This document shows positions 16,654 to 24,767 of a DNA stretch of 64,000 nucleotides, in pieces. How positions within the stretch are numbered: position 1 is the first letter of the stretch; the number at the start of each line of letters is the position of its first letter. Source of the stretch: Variovorax boronicumulans (lineage in GTDB: Bacteria > Pseudomonadota > Gammaproteobacteria > Burkholderiales > Burkholderiaceae_C); assembly GCF_029892485.1 (NCBI RefSeq), contig NZ_JARXVG010000006.1, positions 124,001 to 188,000 on the forward strand, written 5' to 3'. The notes beneath the pieces are model-generated. The model was not told the DNA's origin. It searched no databases and was given only the letters and a program-made list of their open reading frames with translations. Position numbers and translations under genes: made by a program.

Positions 16654-17790
16654 TCAATCGAGGCTCTTGCGGGTGACGGCGCGTGCGACCAGCAGCAGGC
16701 CGACGGCGTAGCACAGCAGGATGGCGCAGTTGCGCCAGATCAGCGGCCAGACGTCGCCCGCGAGGAATAGCGTCTTGATCAGGTCCATGAAGTAGGTGGC
16801 CGGCAGCACGTGGCCGATGACGCGCACGGCCGTGGGCACGTTGCGCAGGTCGAACAGGAAGCCCGACAGCATCATGGAAGGCATGAAGGTCGCGATCAGC
16901 GCGATCTGGCTCGCAAGGAACTGGTTGCGCGTGACCGAGGAAATGACGAGGCCCAGGCTCACCGCCACGATCAGGTAGAGCATCGAACTGAGCACCACCA
17001 CGAACAGCGAGCCGTACATCGGCACGGCGAACAGGAAGCGCGCGGCCAGGAGACACAGCGCCAGGCCCAGCATGCCGACGCCGAAGTACGGAATGATCTT
17101 GGCCAGCAATATCTCGACCGGCCGCACCGGCGTGACGAACAGCGCCTCCAGCGTGCCGCGTTCCCACTCGCGCGCCATCACCAGCGCGGTGAGGAAGGCG
17201 CCGACCAGCGTCATGATCAGCACGATCAGCCCCGGCACGAGGTACCAGGTGCTGGTGTTCGCAGCGTTGAACCACATGCGCTGCTCGACGGTGACCCTGC
17301 CCACGGGTGGCGCATCGGCGCCCGACGTGCTGCCCAGGCGGTCGGCCTGCCGCACGGCCGTCTGGGCGAGGGCGCCGCTCACGTAGGCCAGGATGATGGT
17401 CGCGCGGCCCGCGTCGGCACCGTGCACGATCAGTTGCACGCGCGCGTTGCCCGCGGCCAGCGCGCGCGAGAAATCGCCGGGAATGCGCACGATGCCGTCG
17501 ACCTTGCGCTCGCGCATCAGCTCCTCGGCTTCGTGCATGGAGCCGAGCAGCACCGGTTCGATGGTGGGCGAGAGCTGCAGGCCCGCAATGGCTTCTTGCG
17601 CGGTCGGCGAGGCGTCTTCCATCACCACCGCCACCGGCGCGTTCTTCACGTCGAGCGACATGCCGTAGCCGAAGATCAGGATCAGCACCATCGGCAGCAG
17701 GATGCCGATCGCGAGGTTGCTGCGGTCGCGCAGCAGCTGGCGGAATTCCTTGCGCGTGAGGGAAATCAGGCGTGACCAGAAGCCGCTCAT
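16654..17790 (-). CDS. ybhS: ABC-2 type exporter permease (YbhS-like)
   Basis: Inner-membrane permease of 378 residues, paired with the gene at 15516. It starts 'MSGFWSRLISLTRKEFRQLL', has a first membrane span ending 'LILIFGYGMSLDVKNAP', a periplasmic domain, and the hallmark 'MAREWERGTLEALFVTPVRP', nearly as in E. coli YbhS ('VVAREWERGTMEALL'). 'LISSVTRNQFLASQIALIA' and a final conserved 'LPATYFMDLIKTLFLAGD' complete the fold. The start overlaps the ATPase stop by 4 bases (ATGA), indicating coupling. Confidence 0.92.
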   Translation of the reverse strand: MSGFWSRLISLTRKEFRQLLRDRSNLAIGILLPMVLILIFGYGMSLDVKNAPVAVVMEDASPTAQEAIAGLQLSPTIEPVLLGSMHEAEELMRERKVDGIVRIPGDFSRALAAGNARVQLIVHGADAGRATIILAYVSGALAQTAVRQADRLGSTSGADAPPVGRVTVEQRMWFNAANTSTWYLVPGLIVLIMTLVGAFLTALVMAREWERGTLEALFVTPVRPVEILLAKIIPYFGVGMLGLALCLLAARFLFAVPMYGSLFVVVLSSMLYLIVAVSLGLVISSVTRNQFLASQIALIATFMPSMMLSGFLFDLRNVPTAVRVIGHVLPATYFMDLIKTLFLAGDVWPLIWRNCAILLCYAVGLLLVARAVTRKSLD

Positions 17791-19586
17791 GCCAAAGCTC
17801 CTTCCGGTTGCTTCGCCGCGGCTTCTTTCCCCTTGCGCCGCGCCTTCTCGACGATGTCGATGAAGGCCTGCTCCATGTCGATGCGCTTGCCACTGACTTC
17901 GCCATCGAGCGCTTGCATGCGCACTTCCTGCGGCGTGCCGATGGCCAGCACCTTGCCCGCGTCCTGGATCACGATCCGATCGCAGTACTCGGCCTCTTCC
18001 ATGAAGTGCGTGGTGATGACGATGGTGGTGCCGCCCTCGGCCAGCGCGGTGATGCGGCGCCAGAACTCGCGGCGCGCGAGCGGATCGGCACCGCTCGTGG
18101 GTTCGTCGAGGAACAGGATCTCGGGCTCGTGCAAGAGGCCGGTCGCCATGGCCAGGCGCTGCCGGTAGCCGCCGGGCAACTGGCCGCTGGGCGTGTCGAT
18201 CTCGCGTTCCAGGTCGAACTGGCGCAGCACCGTGTCCATGCGGTCGCGCAGCCGCTGCCCGCGCAGGCCGTAGGCACCGCCGAAGAATGAGAGGTTCTCG
18301 CGCACCGAGAGGTTGCCATAGAGCGCGAACTTCTGCGAGACGTAGCCGATGCGCTGTCGCGCCTGCGCGCGCGCATGGCGCAGGTCCACGCCGGCCACGC
18401 GCAACTGGCCGCCGCTCGCGGGCAGGAGGCCGCAGAGCATGCGGAAGGTGGTGGTCTTGCCCGCGCCGTTGGGGCCGAGGAGGCCGAAGATCTCGCCGCG
18501 CCGCACCGAGAAGCTGGTGCTGGCGACGGCGACGAAATCGCCGAAGCGGCGCACAAGATCTTTCACTTCGATGACGACTTCGTCGGGGTCGCCCTTAGCG
18601 GCGATGGTCGTCGCGGCTGCGGGGTTGTTCGGCGCCGATGCTTGTTGCGTGCGCAGCAGCGTCATGAAGCCGTCTTCGAGCCGCGGCGGCACCGGCTCCG
18701 CGTGTGCGTCGGCCAGCAGCGTGGCGAGCGCTGCGTCGTCCGTGTCCGGGCGCCGGATGAAGTGCACTTCGCCGCCTTGCGGCACGGCATCGATGATGTC
18801 CTGCCGCGCATCGAGCAGGCGGGCCTGCATAAGGCGCGGCGGCTCGCCTTGCGGCGGCGCGGCGATGAAGCACAGGCCCTGCGCGTGGTCGCGAATCTCG
18901 GCGGGCGCGCCTTCCGCGAGCAGCTTGCCCTCGCGCAGAACGAACACATGGCTGCAGCGCTCGGCCTCGTCGAGGTAGGCGGTGCTCACGATCACCGAGA
19001 GCTTTTCATCGTTCACCAGCTGCTGCACGATCTGCCAGAGCTCGCGCCGCGAGAGCGGATCGACGCCCACGGTCGGCTCGTCGAGCAGCAGCAGGTCGGG
19101 CGAGCGCACCAGCGTGCATGCCAGGCCCAGCTTCTGCTTCATGCCACCCGAGAGCTTGCCCGCGGGGCGGTCGGTGAAGCGGCCGAGGTCGGTCATCTCC
19201 ATCAGCCGGGCGTAGCGCTCGCGGCGCTTGTCCTTCGATACGCCATGCAGGTCGGCATAGAGATCGAGGTTCTCCTGCACGCTCAGGTCGTCGTAGAGGC
19301 CGAAGCGCTGCGGCATGTAGCTGATGCGGTCCTGCACCGCCTGTGGATCGGCCGAGACGTCGATGCCGAGCACGCGCAGTTCGCCTTCGTCGGCGCGCAT
19401 GAGGCCCGCCATCAGGCGAAGGAGCGTGGTCTTGCCGGCGCCGTCCGGCCCCACGAGTGCCGTGAGCGTTCCCGCAGGGATGTCGAGCGACACGCCGGCC
19501 AGCGCATGCACGGGCTGCTTCGACGACTTGAGCGTGAAGCGCTTGTGCAGGGAGCGTCCGGCCACGGCCGGCCCGGTGCTGGACAT
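17787..19586 (-). CDS. ybhF: Duplicated ABC ATPase of drug exporter (YbhF-like)
   Basis: One 599-residue chain with two complete ATP-binding cassettes. Cassette 1 (about residues 10-240) has Walker A 'GPDGAGKTT', signature 'LSGGMKQKLGLA' and Walker B 'LLLLDEPTVGVD'. Cassette 2 (about 335-575) has 'GPNGAGKTT', 'LPGGYRQRLAMA' (a modified signature) and 'ILFLDEPTSGAD'. Size and layout match YbhF (about 578 residues) and exclude RbbA, which is fused to a permease. Start ATG 19586 shares one base with the HlyD gene's TGA (TGATG); a longer reading to 21182 merges unrelated genes. It energises the ybhS/ybhR permeases. Confidence 0.93.
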   Translation of the reverse strand: MSSTGPAVAGRSLHKRFTLKSSKQPVHALAGVSLDIPAGTLTALVGPDGAGKTTLLRLMAGLMRADEGELRVLGIDVSADPQAVQDRISYMPQRFGLYDDLSVQENLDLYADLHGVSKDKRRERYARLMEMTDLGRFTDRPAGKLSGGMKQKLGLACTLVRSPDLLLLDEPTVGVDPLSRRELWQIVQQLVNDEKLSVIVSTAYLDEAERCSHVFVLREGKLLAEGAPAEIRDHAQGLCFIAAPPQGEPPRLMQARLLDARQDIIDAVPQGGEVHFIRRPDTDDAALATLLADAHAEPVPPRLEDGFMTLLRTQQASAPNNPAAATTIAAKGDPDEVVIEVKDLVRRFGDFVAVASTSFSVRRGEIFGLLGPNGAGKTTTFRMLCGLLPASGGQLRVAGVDLRHARAQARQRIGYVSQKFALYGNLSVRENLSFFGGAYGLRGQRLRDRMDTVLRQFDLEREIDTPSGQLPGGYRQRLAMATGLLHEPEILFLDEPTSGADPLARREFWRRITALAEGGTTIVITTHFMEEAEYCDRIVIQDAGKVLAIGTPQEVRMQALDGEVSGKRIDMEQAFIDIVEKARRKGKEAAAKQPEGALA

Positions 19587-20599
19587 CAGGGCTTGCCGTT
19601 GGTGTCGGAGAGCTGCAAGCGCACGGTGGCCGGCATGCCGAGCCGCAGTCGGTCCTGCTTGTCCTCGACCATCACGCGAATCTCGTAGACGAGGCTGCTG
19701 CGCAGCTCCTCGGTCTGCACGGTCTTGGGCGTGAACTCGGCCACCGAGGCGATGTAGCCGACCTTGCCGGCAATGGCCTCGGCGGGCTGGCTGTCGGTGG
19801 TGACGCGCGCGGCCTGGCCCGGCTTCACGCGGCCAAGGTCGGCCTCGGCCACATAGGCGCGCACCCACTTGGGATCGGTGATCGCGAGCGTGAAGGCCGG
19901 GCGTTGCGGCGAGGCCATGTCGCCGGGTTCGAGCAGGCGGGCGCGCACTACGGCATCGATGGGCGCCTTCAGTTCGGCCTCTGCAAGCTGGTGGTTCATG
20001 AGCGCGAGGTCGGCGCGCGCGGATTCGAGCTGGGCCTGCGCCTGCGCGATGTCTTCCTTGCGCGGGCCGGTGACGACGAGTTGCTGCGCCTTGCGGGCGC
20101 TGTCGAGTTGCGCGAGGGCCACCTTGCGCCTGGCCTGCGCGCTGTCGAGGTCCTGCTGGCTCACCGCGCGGCCGGCGGTGGTCTGGCTGATGCCTTGCAG
20201 GCGCGCGAGCTGCTGCTGTGCAAGGTCGGCGTCGGCCTGCGCGGCGGCCACCTGCGCGCCGGCCTGCGCCACTTCTTCGGGGCGGCTGCCGGTCTTCAGG
20301 CGCAGCAGGGCCTGCTCCTGCACACCGATGCGCGCCTGCGACTGCGCCACGCGCAGCACCAGCGTGCGGGTGTCGAGCTTGCCGAGCAACTGGCCGGCGC
20401 GCACGCGGTCGCCTTCGCGCACCGCAAGTTCGGCCACGCGGTCGTTCGCGTTGAAGGCGAGAGAGACCTGCCGCACGTCGACATTGCCGTAGAGCACGAG
20501 CTGGTCGGTGGGCGTGGCCGAGCGGTTGAAGTACCACCCGCCGCCCGCCACGGCGACCAATGCAACGACGGCCACGGCGATAAGGGGTTTCTTGTTCAT
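19586..20599 (-). CDS. ybhG: HlyD-family membrane fusion protein (YbhG-like)
   Basis: Periplasmic adaptor of 337 residues linking the ABC permease to the outer-membrane factor. A single N-terminal membrane anchor (about residues 5-22) is followed by a lipoyl half-motif ('ELAVREGDRVRAGQLLGKLD'), a long Ala/Gln-rich coiled-coil hairpin (about 75-195) and the second lipoyl half and barrel ('AELKAPIDAVVRARLLEPGD'). Met 20599 is preceded by AGGAA; the upstream Met at 20650 lies in the AT-rich control region and is unlikely. First gene of the export operon, divergent from the TetR-type regulator. Confidence 0.9.
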   Translation of the reverse strand: MNKKPLIAVAVVALVAVAGGGWYFNRSATPTDQLVLYGNVDVRQVSLAFNANDRVAELAVREGDRVRAGQLLGKLDTRTLVLRVAQSQARIGVQEQALLRLKTGSRPEEVAQAGAQVAAAQADADLAQQQLARLQGISQTTAGRAVSQQDLDSAQARRKVALAQLDSARKAQQLVVTGPRKEDIAQAQAQLESARADLALMNHQLAEAELKAPIDAVVRARLLEPGDMASPQRPAFTLAITDPKWVRAYVAEADLGRVKPGQAARVTTDSQPAEAIAGKVGYIASVAEFTPKTVQTEELRSSLVYEIRVMVEDKQDRLRLGMPATVRLQLSDTNGKP

Positions 20600-20646
20600 G
20601 GTCGGGGTTCCTGCCAGTTTCCAGAACCGGATGCGGCCGGATGTTA

Positions 20647-20662
20647 TCAAATTGAAATTTGA
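20647..20662. promoter_or_regulatory. Putative CecR-type operator
   Basis: TCAAATT-GA-AATTTGA is a perfect 7-base inverted repeat with a 2-base centre, in an AT-rich block that contrasts sharply with the surrounding GC-rich DNA. It lies 48 bases before ybhG and 38 before the divergent regulator. This is the usual place for a TetR-family operator controlling both directions. Binding is inferred. Confidence 0.55.
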
Positions 20663-20699
20663 ATTTGAAGTATTTTTTCAATTCGATTAACCTTGGCCC

Positions 20700-21407
20700 A
20701 TGGCCACCAGCTCTTCCACTTCCACCGCGCGCACTCAGCGCACCGACGGCAACACCACGCGCCTGCACATCCTCGAGACAGCGGGGCAGCTGTTCGCCGA
20801 GCGCGGTTTTGCCGAGGCGACGAGCAAGGAAATCTGCACCCGCGCCGGCACCAACATGGCCGCGATCAACTACCACTTCAACGGCCGCGACGGACTCTAC
20901 GAAGCCGTGTTGATCGAGGCGCACCGCCAGCTCGTGAGCATCGACGAGCTGGTCAGCCTGGCCAGCGTGCAGACCGATCCGCGCCTGAAGCTGCGCGCCT
21001 TTCTCACGCACCTGGTCGAGCTGGGCAGCCAGCCCAAAGCGCCCTGGGGATTTCGCGTGGTGCTGCGCGAAGCCCTGTCGCCGTCGCCGGCGATGCCGGT
21101 GATGATCAAGCGGGCGGTGCTGCCCAAGGCCAAGCTGCTGCGCGGGCTGATCGGCGAGATCATGGGGTTGCCCGACGACCATCCCTCGGTGCAGCGCGCG
21201 CTGCTGTTCACGGTGCTGCCGTGCATCGTGATGATGGTGGCGCCCAAGGACCTGGGCAACAAGGTGCTGCCGGCACTCAAGGACACTGCGGCGCTCGCGG
21301 ACGACCTGATGCGCTACGTGTTCGCCGGCATCGACGCCCTGATGAAAGACGCGAAGGAGGCTAAGGCTCCCGCGCCGGCCGCTTCTAAAGCTGGAAAGCG
21401 ACGGTGA
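20700..21407 (+). CDS. cecR: TetR-family regulator of the CecR (YbiH) type
   Basis: Regulator of 235 residues with an N-terminal TetR helix-turn-helix ('LHILETAGQLFAERGFAEAT', 'TNMAAINYHFNGRDGLYEAV') and a C-terminal domain like DUF1956/CecR ('LVELGSQPKAPWGFRVVLRE', 'MMVAPKDLG'). In E. coli, CecR controls the ybhGFSR operon, and the same pair is divergent here. ATG 20700 is the only reasonable start. The C-terminus is Lys/Ala-rich, and the gene overlaps the cardiolipin synthase gene tail-to-tail by 23 bases. The inducer is unknown. Confidence 0.87.
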   Translation: MATSSSTSTARTQRTDGNTTRLHILETAGQLFAERGFAEATSKEICTRAGTNMAAINYHFNGRDGLYEAVLIEAHRQLVSIDELVSLASVQTDPRLKLRAFLTHLVELGSQPKAPWGFRVVLREALSPSPAMPVMIKRAVLPKAKLLRGLIGEIMGLPDDHPSVQRALLFTVLPCIVMMVAPKDLGNKVLPALKDTAALADDLMRYVFAGIDALMKDAKEAKAPAPAASKAGKRR

Positions 21408-22773
21408 GCAGCAGCCCCTCGGCCACGTCGCGCACGAGGCCCGGACGCCGCGCGCGGTAGGGCTCGCCGGCCGAGGCGGTGGTCTCGATCCACTCGGCGA
21501 GCCAGTCGATCTCGTGCGGGCCGTAGAACACCACGGCGGCCTCGTGGTTCAGCAGCAGGCTGCGCAGGTCGAGGTTGATCGAGCCGCACATCGCCAGTTC
21601 GTGGTCGACCACCACCGCCTTGGCGTGCGCCATGAAGGGCAGCATGCGAAAGCTCACGCCCGCGCGCGCCAGGTCGCGCATGGCGCGGGCGCGCACGAAG
21701 TCGGCCAGGCGGTGGTTCGACTGCGCGGGCATCGCGATCGTCACCTGCACGCCGCGCCGCGCTGCGAGCCGCAGCGCATCGCGCAGGCCGTCGCCGGGCA
21801 CGAAGTAGGGTGTGATCGCGAGCACGCGGTGCTCGGCGCGGAAGCACGCGTCGATGAGCAGCGCGTGCGCCGTGTCCTCGGTCTGATCGGGGCCGCTCGG
21901 CAGGAACTGCGCCATCGCGGTGCCGGGGCCCTGAGGCACATCGTCGCAGGTGATGGCGCGCGCCTTGCGCGCGCGCACCGAACTCCAGTCGTGGTCGAAC
22001 TGGCGGGCCGCGGCGGCAGCCACGTTGCCGCGCAGGTCGAACGACAGATCGCGCCACGCCTCGGGGTGCTTGGCGTTGCCGGTGAAGTACTCGCCCGCCA
22101 GGTTGCGCCCGCCCGACCAGAGCCAGCCGTCGTCGGCGATGGTGAACTTGCGGTGGTTGCGCAGGTTGCGCGGCCCGGTGCGGCGCAGGCTGAAGAAAGG
22201 GCGGAATACCGCCACCTCGCCGCCCGCCGCGCGCAGCAGGTCGAAGTGATGGCGCGGCAGCGACAGCGCGCCGAAGCCGTCGAGCAGCACGCGCACCTTG
22301 ATGCCTTCGCGCGCGCGCTGCGCAAGCCGCGCGAGCACTGCGTGGCCGAGCGGGTCGTCACCAATGATGAAGGTGCACACGTCGATGCGTTCGCGTGCGC
22401 CGTCGATCACCTCGAACAGCGCGAGCCGTGCGTGTTCGCCGTCGGCATGCAGGCGCACCGCGCAGCGCCCCGGCGGCGCGAGGCCGAAGCTCTCGATCAG
22501 GTCGGCGGCCCAGTGCCCTGGCGGCACCGAGCGCGGCGGGCGCGGCGAGCCCGCCGGGCGCAGCTTGCGCTGGCCGAACAGCAGGTACATCGGCAGGATC
22601 AGGTAGGGCATGAGCACCAGCCCCATCACCCACGCGATGGCCGTGGTCGGGGCGCGCTGCTCGCGGCGCGCGCGCGTGCTCAGTACGTAGACAAGCAGCG
22701 CAAAAGTGACGACGAGGAAATGCTGCGAGGGAGAAGGCAGCCAGTCGAACCCTGTATTCGGCATGGGGGCCAT
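21385..22773 (-). CDS. Cardiolipin synthase-like phospholipase D enzyme
   Basis: Membrane enzyme of 462 residues that joins phosphatidylglycerol molecules to cardiolipin or does a related transphosphatidylation. Two N-terminal membrane segments (about 17-32 and 46-68) precede two HKD motifs: 'NHRKFTIADDGWLWSGGRN' near 215 and 'AHAKAVVVDHELAMCGSINL' near 390. This matches ClsA architecture. The start could be Met 22773 or Met 22764. It follows the glutathione transferase gene by 25 bases and may share its transcript. Confidence 0.85.
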   Translation of the reverse strand: MAPMPNTGFDWLPSPSQHFLVVTFALLVYVLSTRARREQRAPTTAIAWVMGLVLMPYLILPMYLLFGQRKLRPAGSPRPPRSVPPGHWAADLIESFGLAPPGRCAVRLHADGEHARLALFEVIDGARERIDVCTFIIGDDPLGHAVLARLAQRAREGIKVRVLLDGFGALSLPRHHFDLLRAAGGEVAVFRPFFSLRRTGPRNLRNHRKFTIADDGWLWSGGRNLAGEYFTGNAKHPEAWRDLSFDLRGNVAAAAARQFDHDWSSVRARKARAITCDDVPQGPGTAMAQFLPSGPDQTEDTAHALLIDACFRAEHRVLAITPYFVPGDGLRDALRLAARRGVQVTIAMPAQSNHRLADFVRARAMRDLARAGVSFRMLPFMAHAKAVVVDHELAMCGSINLDLRSLLLNHEAAVVFYGPHEIDWLAEWIETTASAGEPYRARRPGLVRDVAEGLLLTVAFQL

Positions 22774-22798
22774 GATGCCTCAGCCCGCCCGCGCCCGA

Positions 22799-23473
22799 TC
22801 AGCGCTGCAGGAAGGCCGGCACGCCGCGCCCCTCGGAGGCAAGAAACCGCATCATCGGATCGACCACCGCGCGCACCGCGGGCCGCTCGCCCACGCGGCC
22901 GCGCCAGGCAATGAGGCGGGGCGTGGCATCGGTCATGCCGGCGCCCTTGCGGTCGGCGAAGACGTGGGCCATGTAGAAGGCGATGTCCGCGAAGGAGTAG
23001 GGGCCCGCGAGGTAGTCGCGTGTGGCGAGCAGGCCTTCCATCTCGTCGTAGAAGCGCGCGCAGGCGGCACAGGCCGCAACCGCCGGGGCGCTCTGCATGT
23101 CGTGCTGCAGGCCGAAGAGCTTGATCACATTCGGAAAGAACACCTCGTCGGCCTTCTGCTCCAGCTGCCGCGCCCGCGCCCGGTCGGCAATGCCTTCGGG
23201 CCACAGGGGCGGAGCGGGGTATCGGTCTTCGAGGTACTCGAAGATCTGCGTCGAGTCGAAGAGTTCGACATCGCCATCCATCAGCACCGGCACCTGCTGC
23301 TTGACCGGGTTGATGCGCAGCACGTCCGGGTGCTTGGGCTCGTAGGCGTCGTCCTTGGTGAACGGCACCATCGTCAGTTCGAACGGAATGCCTTTTTCGA
23401 GCGCGGCGATCTGCACCTTCGCGCCGAACATGCTGAGGGGGCCTGAGAGGATCTTTGTAGCGGTCGTCGTCAT
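22799..23473 (-). CDS. Glutathione S-transferase family protein
   Basis: Cytoplasmic protein of 224 residues. The thioredoxin-like N-domain shows 'LSGPLSMFGAKVQIAALEKG', the cis-Pro region 'KQQVPVLMDGDVELFDSTQI' with the Glu/Asp-Ser glutathione-binding pair, and 'FEYLEDRYP'. An all-helical C-domain follows from about residue 90 ('GPYSFADIAFYMAHVFADRK', with the conserved N-capping Ser and Asp). The class and substrate are not clear. It sits 26 bases after the MetE-like gene on the same strand. Confidence 0.88.
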   Translation of the reverse strand: MTTTATKILSGPLSMFGAKVQIAALEKGIPFELTMVPFTKDDAYEPKHPDVLRINPVKQQVPVLMDGDVELFDSTQIFEYLEDRYPAPPLWPEGIADRARARQLEQKADEVFFPNVIKLFGLQHDMQSAPAVAACAACARFYDEMEGLLATRDYLAGPYSFADIAFYMAHVFADRKGAGMTDATPRLIAWRGRVGERPAVRAVVDPMMRFLASEGRGVPAFLQR

Positions 23474-23499
23474 GCCCCGACTTCACCAGAAACGGCGCC

Positions 23500-24621
23500 T
23501 CAGGTCGAGCCCCAGACCTCCTGCGCCGTCTCGACCACCAGCCGCAGCTTGTTGCGCTGCGCTTCCACCGCGATGTTGTTGCCGTGCACGGTGCTCGAGA
23601 AGCCGCATTGCGGTGAGAGCGCGAGCTGCTCGAGCGGCGCGTACTTGGCGGCGTCCTCGATGCGGCGCTTGAGCTCGTCCTTGTCTTCCATCTGGCCGAA
23701 CTTGGTGGTCACGAGGCCCAGCACCACCGTCTTGCCCTTGGGCAGGTAGCGCAGCGGCTTGAAGTCGCCCGAGCGGGCGTCGTCGTACTCCATGAAGTAG
23801 GCGTCCAGGTCCATCTCTTTGAGCAGGGCCTCGGCCACCGGCTCGTAGTTGCCGGCGGCGGCGTGCGTGCTCTTGAAGTTGCCGCGGCACAGGTGCATGG
23901 CCAACAGCATGCCCGGCGGCTTCTGCGCGACCACCTTGTTGATGAATGCCGCATAGCGATGGGGCAGTTCGTTCGGATCGTCGCCGCGCTTGCGGGCGGC
24001 TTCGCGCATGTGTTCGTCGCAGAGGTAGGCCAGGTTGGTGTCGTCCATCTGCACGTAGGTGCAGCCGGCTGCGGCCAGCGAGCGCAATTCGTCGCCATAG
24101 GCCTTGGCCACGTCGTCGTAGAACACCGGGTCGAGCTCGGGATACGCATCCTTGCTGATGCCGGCGCGGCCGCCGCGAAAGTGCAGCATGGTCGGCGAGG
24201 GGATCGTCACCTTGGGCGTGCGGCCCGCGGAAACCTGGCTCTTCAGGTACTGGAAGTCGGCAAGCTGGATGTCCTTGATGTGGCGCACCTTGTCGATCAC
24301 GCGCATCGCGGGCGGCGCCAGTTCCTCGGTGCCGTCGGGCTTGCGGATGGTGACCGGAATGTCGGTCTTCACGCCACCGAGCTGGTCCAGAAAATCGATG
24401 TGGAAGTACGTGCGGCGGAACTCGCCGTCGGTGATGCTTTTCAGGCCGATGTCTTCCTGGAAGCGGACGATCTCGGTGATGGCCTTGTCTTCGACCGTGC
24501 GCAGTTGCTCGGGCGTGATCTCGCCCTTGGCTTTCTGCTCGCGCGCTTCGAGCAGGTATTTGGGGCGCAGGAAACTGCCGACGTGGTCGTAGCGGGCGGG
24601 CAGGGCGGCGTGCTGGGACAT
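23500..24621 (-). CDS. MetE C-terminal-like cobalamin-independent methyltransferase
   Basis: 373-residue protein of the short MetE-like group (YxjG/YxjH type), which has only the catalytic barrel of methionine synthase. Zinc ligands are visible as His and Cys in 'LAMHLCRGNFK' and Cys in 'LALSPQCGFSS'; 'FMEYDDARSGDFKPL' carries the acidic ligand, and 'YVQMDDTNLAYL' the conserved Asp pair. The N-terminus 'YDHVGSFLRP' matches the family. Full MetE is about 750 residues and has an extra N-terminal domain. The methyl donor is unknown, and it may act in salvage or one-carbon release. It heads the metE-like/GST/cls run. Confidence 0.85.
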   Translation of the reverse strand: MSQHAALPARYDHVGSFLRPKYLLEAREQKAKGEITPEQLRTVEDKAITEIVRFQEDIGLKSITDGEFRRTYFHIDFLDQLGGVKTDIPVTIRKPDGTEELAPPAMRVIDKVRHIKDIQLADFQYLKSQVSAGRTPKVTIPSPTMLHFRGGRAGISKDAYPELDPVFYDDVAKAYGDELRSLAAAGCTYVQMDDTNLAYLCDEHMREAARKRGDDPNELPHRYAAFINKVVAQKPPGMLLAMHLCRGNFKSTHAAAGNYEPVAEALLKEMDLDAYFMEYDDARSGDFKPLRYLPKGKTVVLGLVTTKFGQMEDKDELKRRIEDAAKYAPLEQLALSPQCGFSSTVHGNNIAVEAQRNKLRLVVETAQEVWGST

Positions 24622-24684
24622 GGGATGAACTCCGTCGTGGCTGATAATGAACGGGCATCCTATCGCCTTCGAACTCGGCTTGTT

Positions 24685-24691
24685 TGTATAC
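24685..24691. promoter_or_regulatory. Putative VanR half-operator, upstream copy
   Basis: TGTATAC occurs here and again at 24750, in the 146-base gap before vanA. The near-palindromic core GTATAC is typical of GntR-family sites. Its position 77 bases before vanA suits upstream repression or activation. Inferred. Confidence 0.4.
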
Positions 24692-24749
24692 GTGGGAGTC
24701 GGTATTTACCCTTGAATTAGGCGATTCGAGGTAGATATTTCCTGATTTC

Positions 24750-24757
24750 TGTATACA
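24750..24757. promoter_or_regulatory. Putative VanR operator next to vanA start
   Basis: TGTATACA is a perfect 8-base palindrome 10 bases before the vanA start codon. It repeats the motif at 24685-24691, 65 bases (about six helical turns) away. A regulator bound here would block ribosome-proximal transcription of vanA. The likely binder is the GntR protein at 25874. Confidence 0.5.
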
Positions 24758-24767
24758 TTGGGTATTC

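Noticed and set aside
17787..21182. One very long leftward open frame (1131 codons)
   Set aside because: It joins the ABC ATPase to an out-of-phase reading of the HlyD gene and the TetR region; real starts at 19586 and 20599 have family-typical N-termini.
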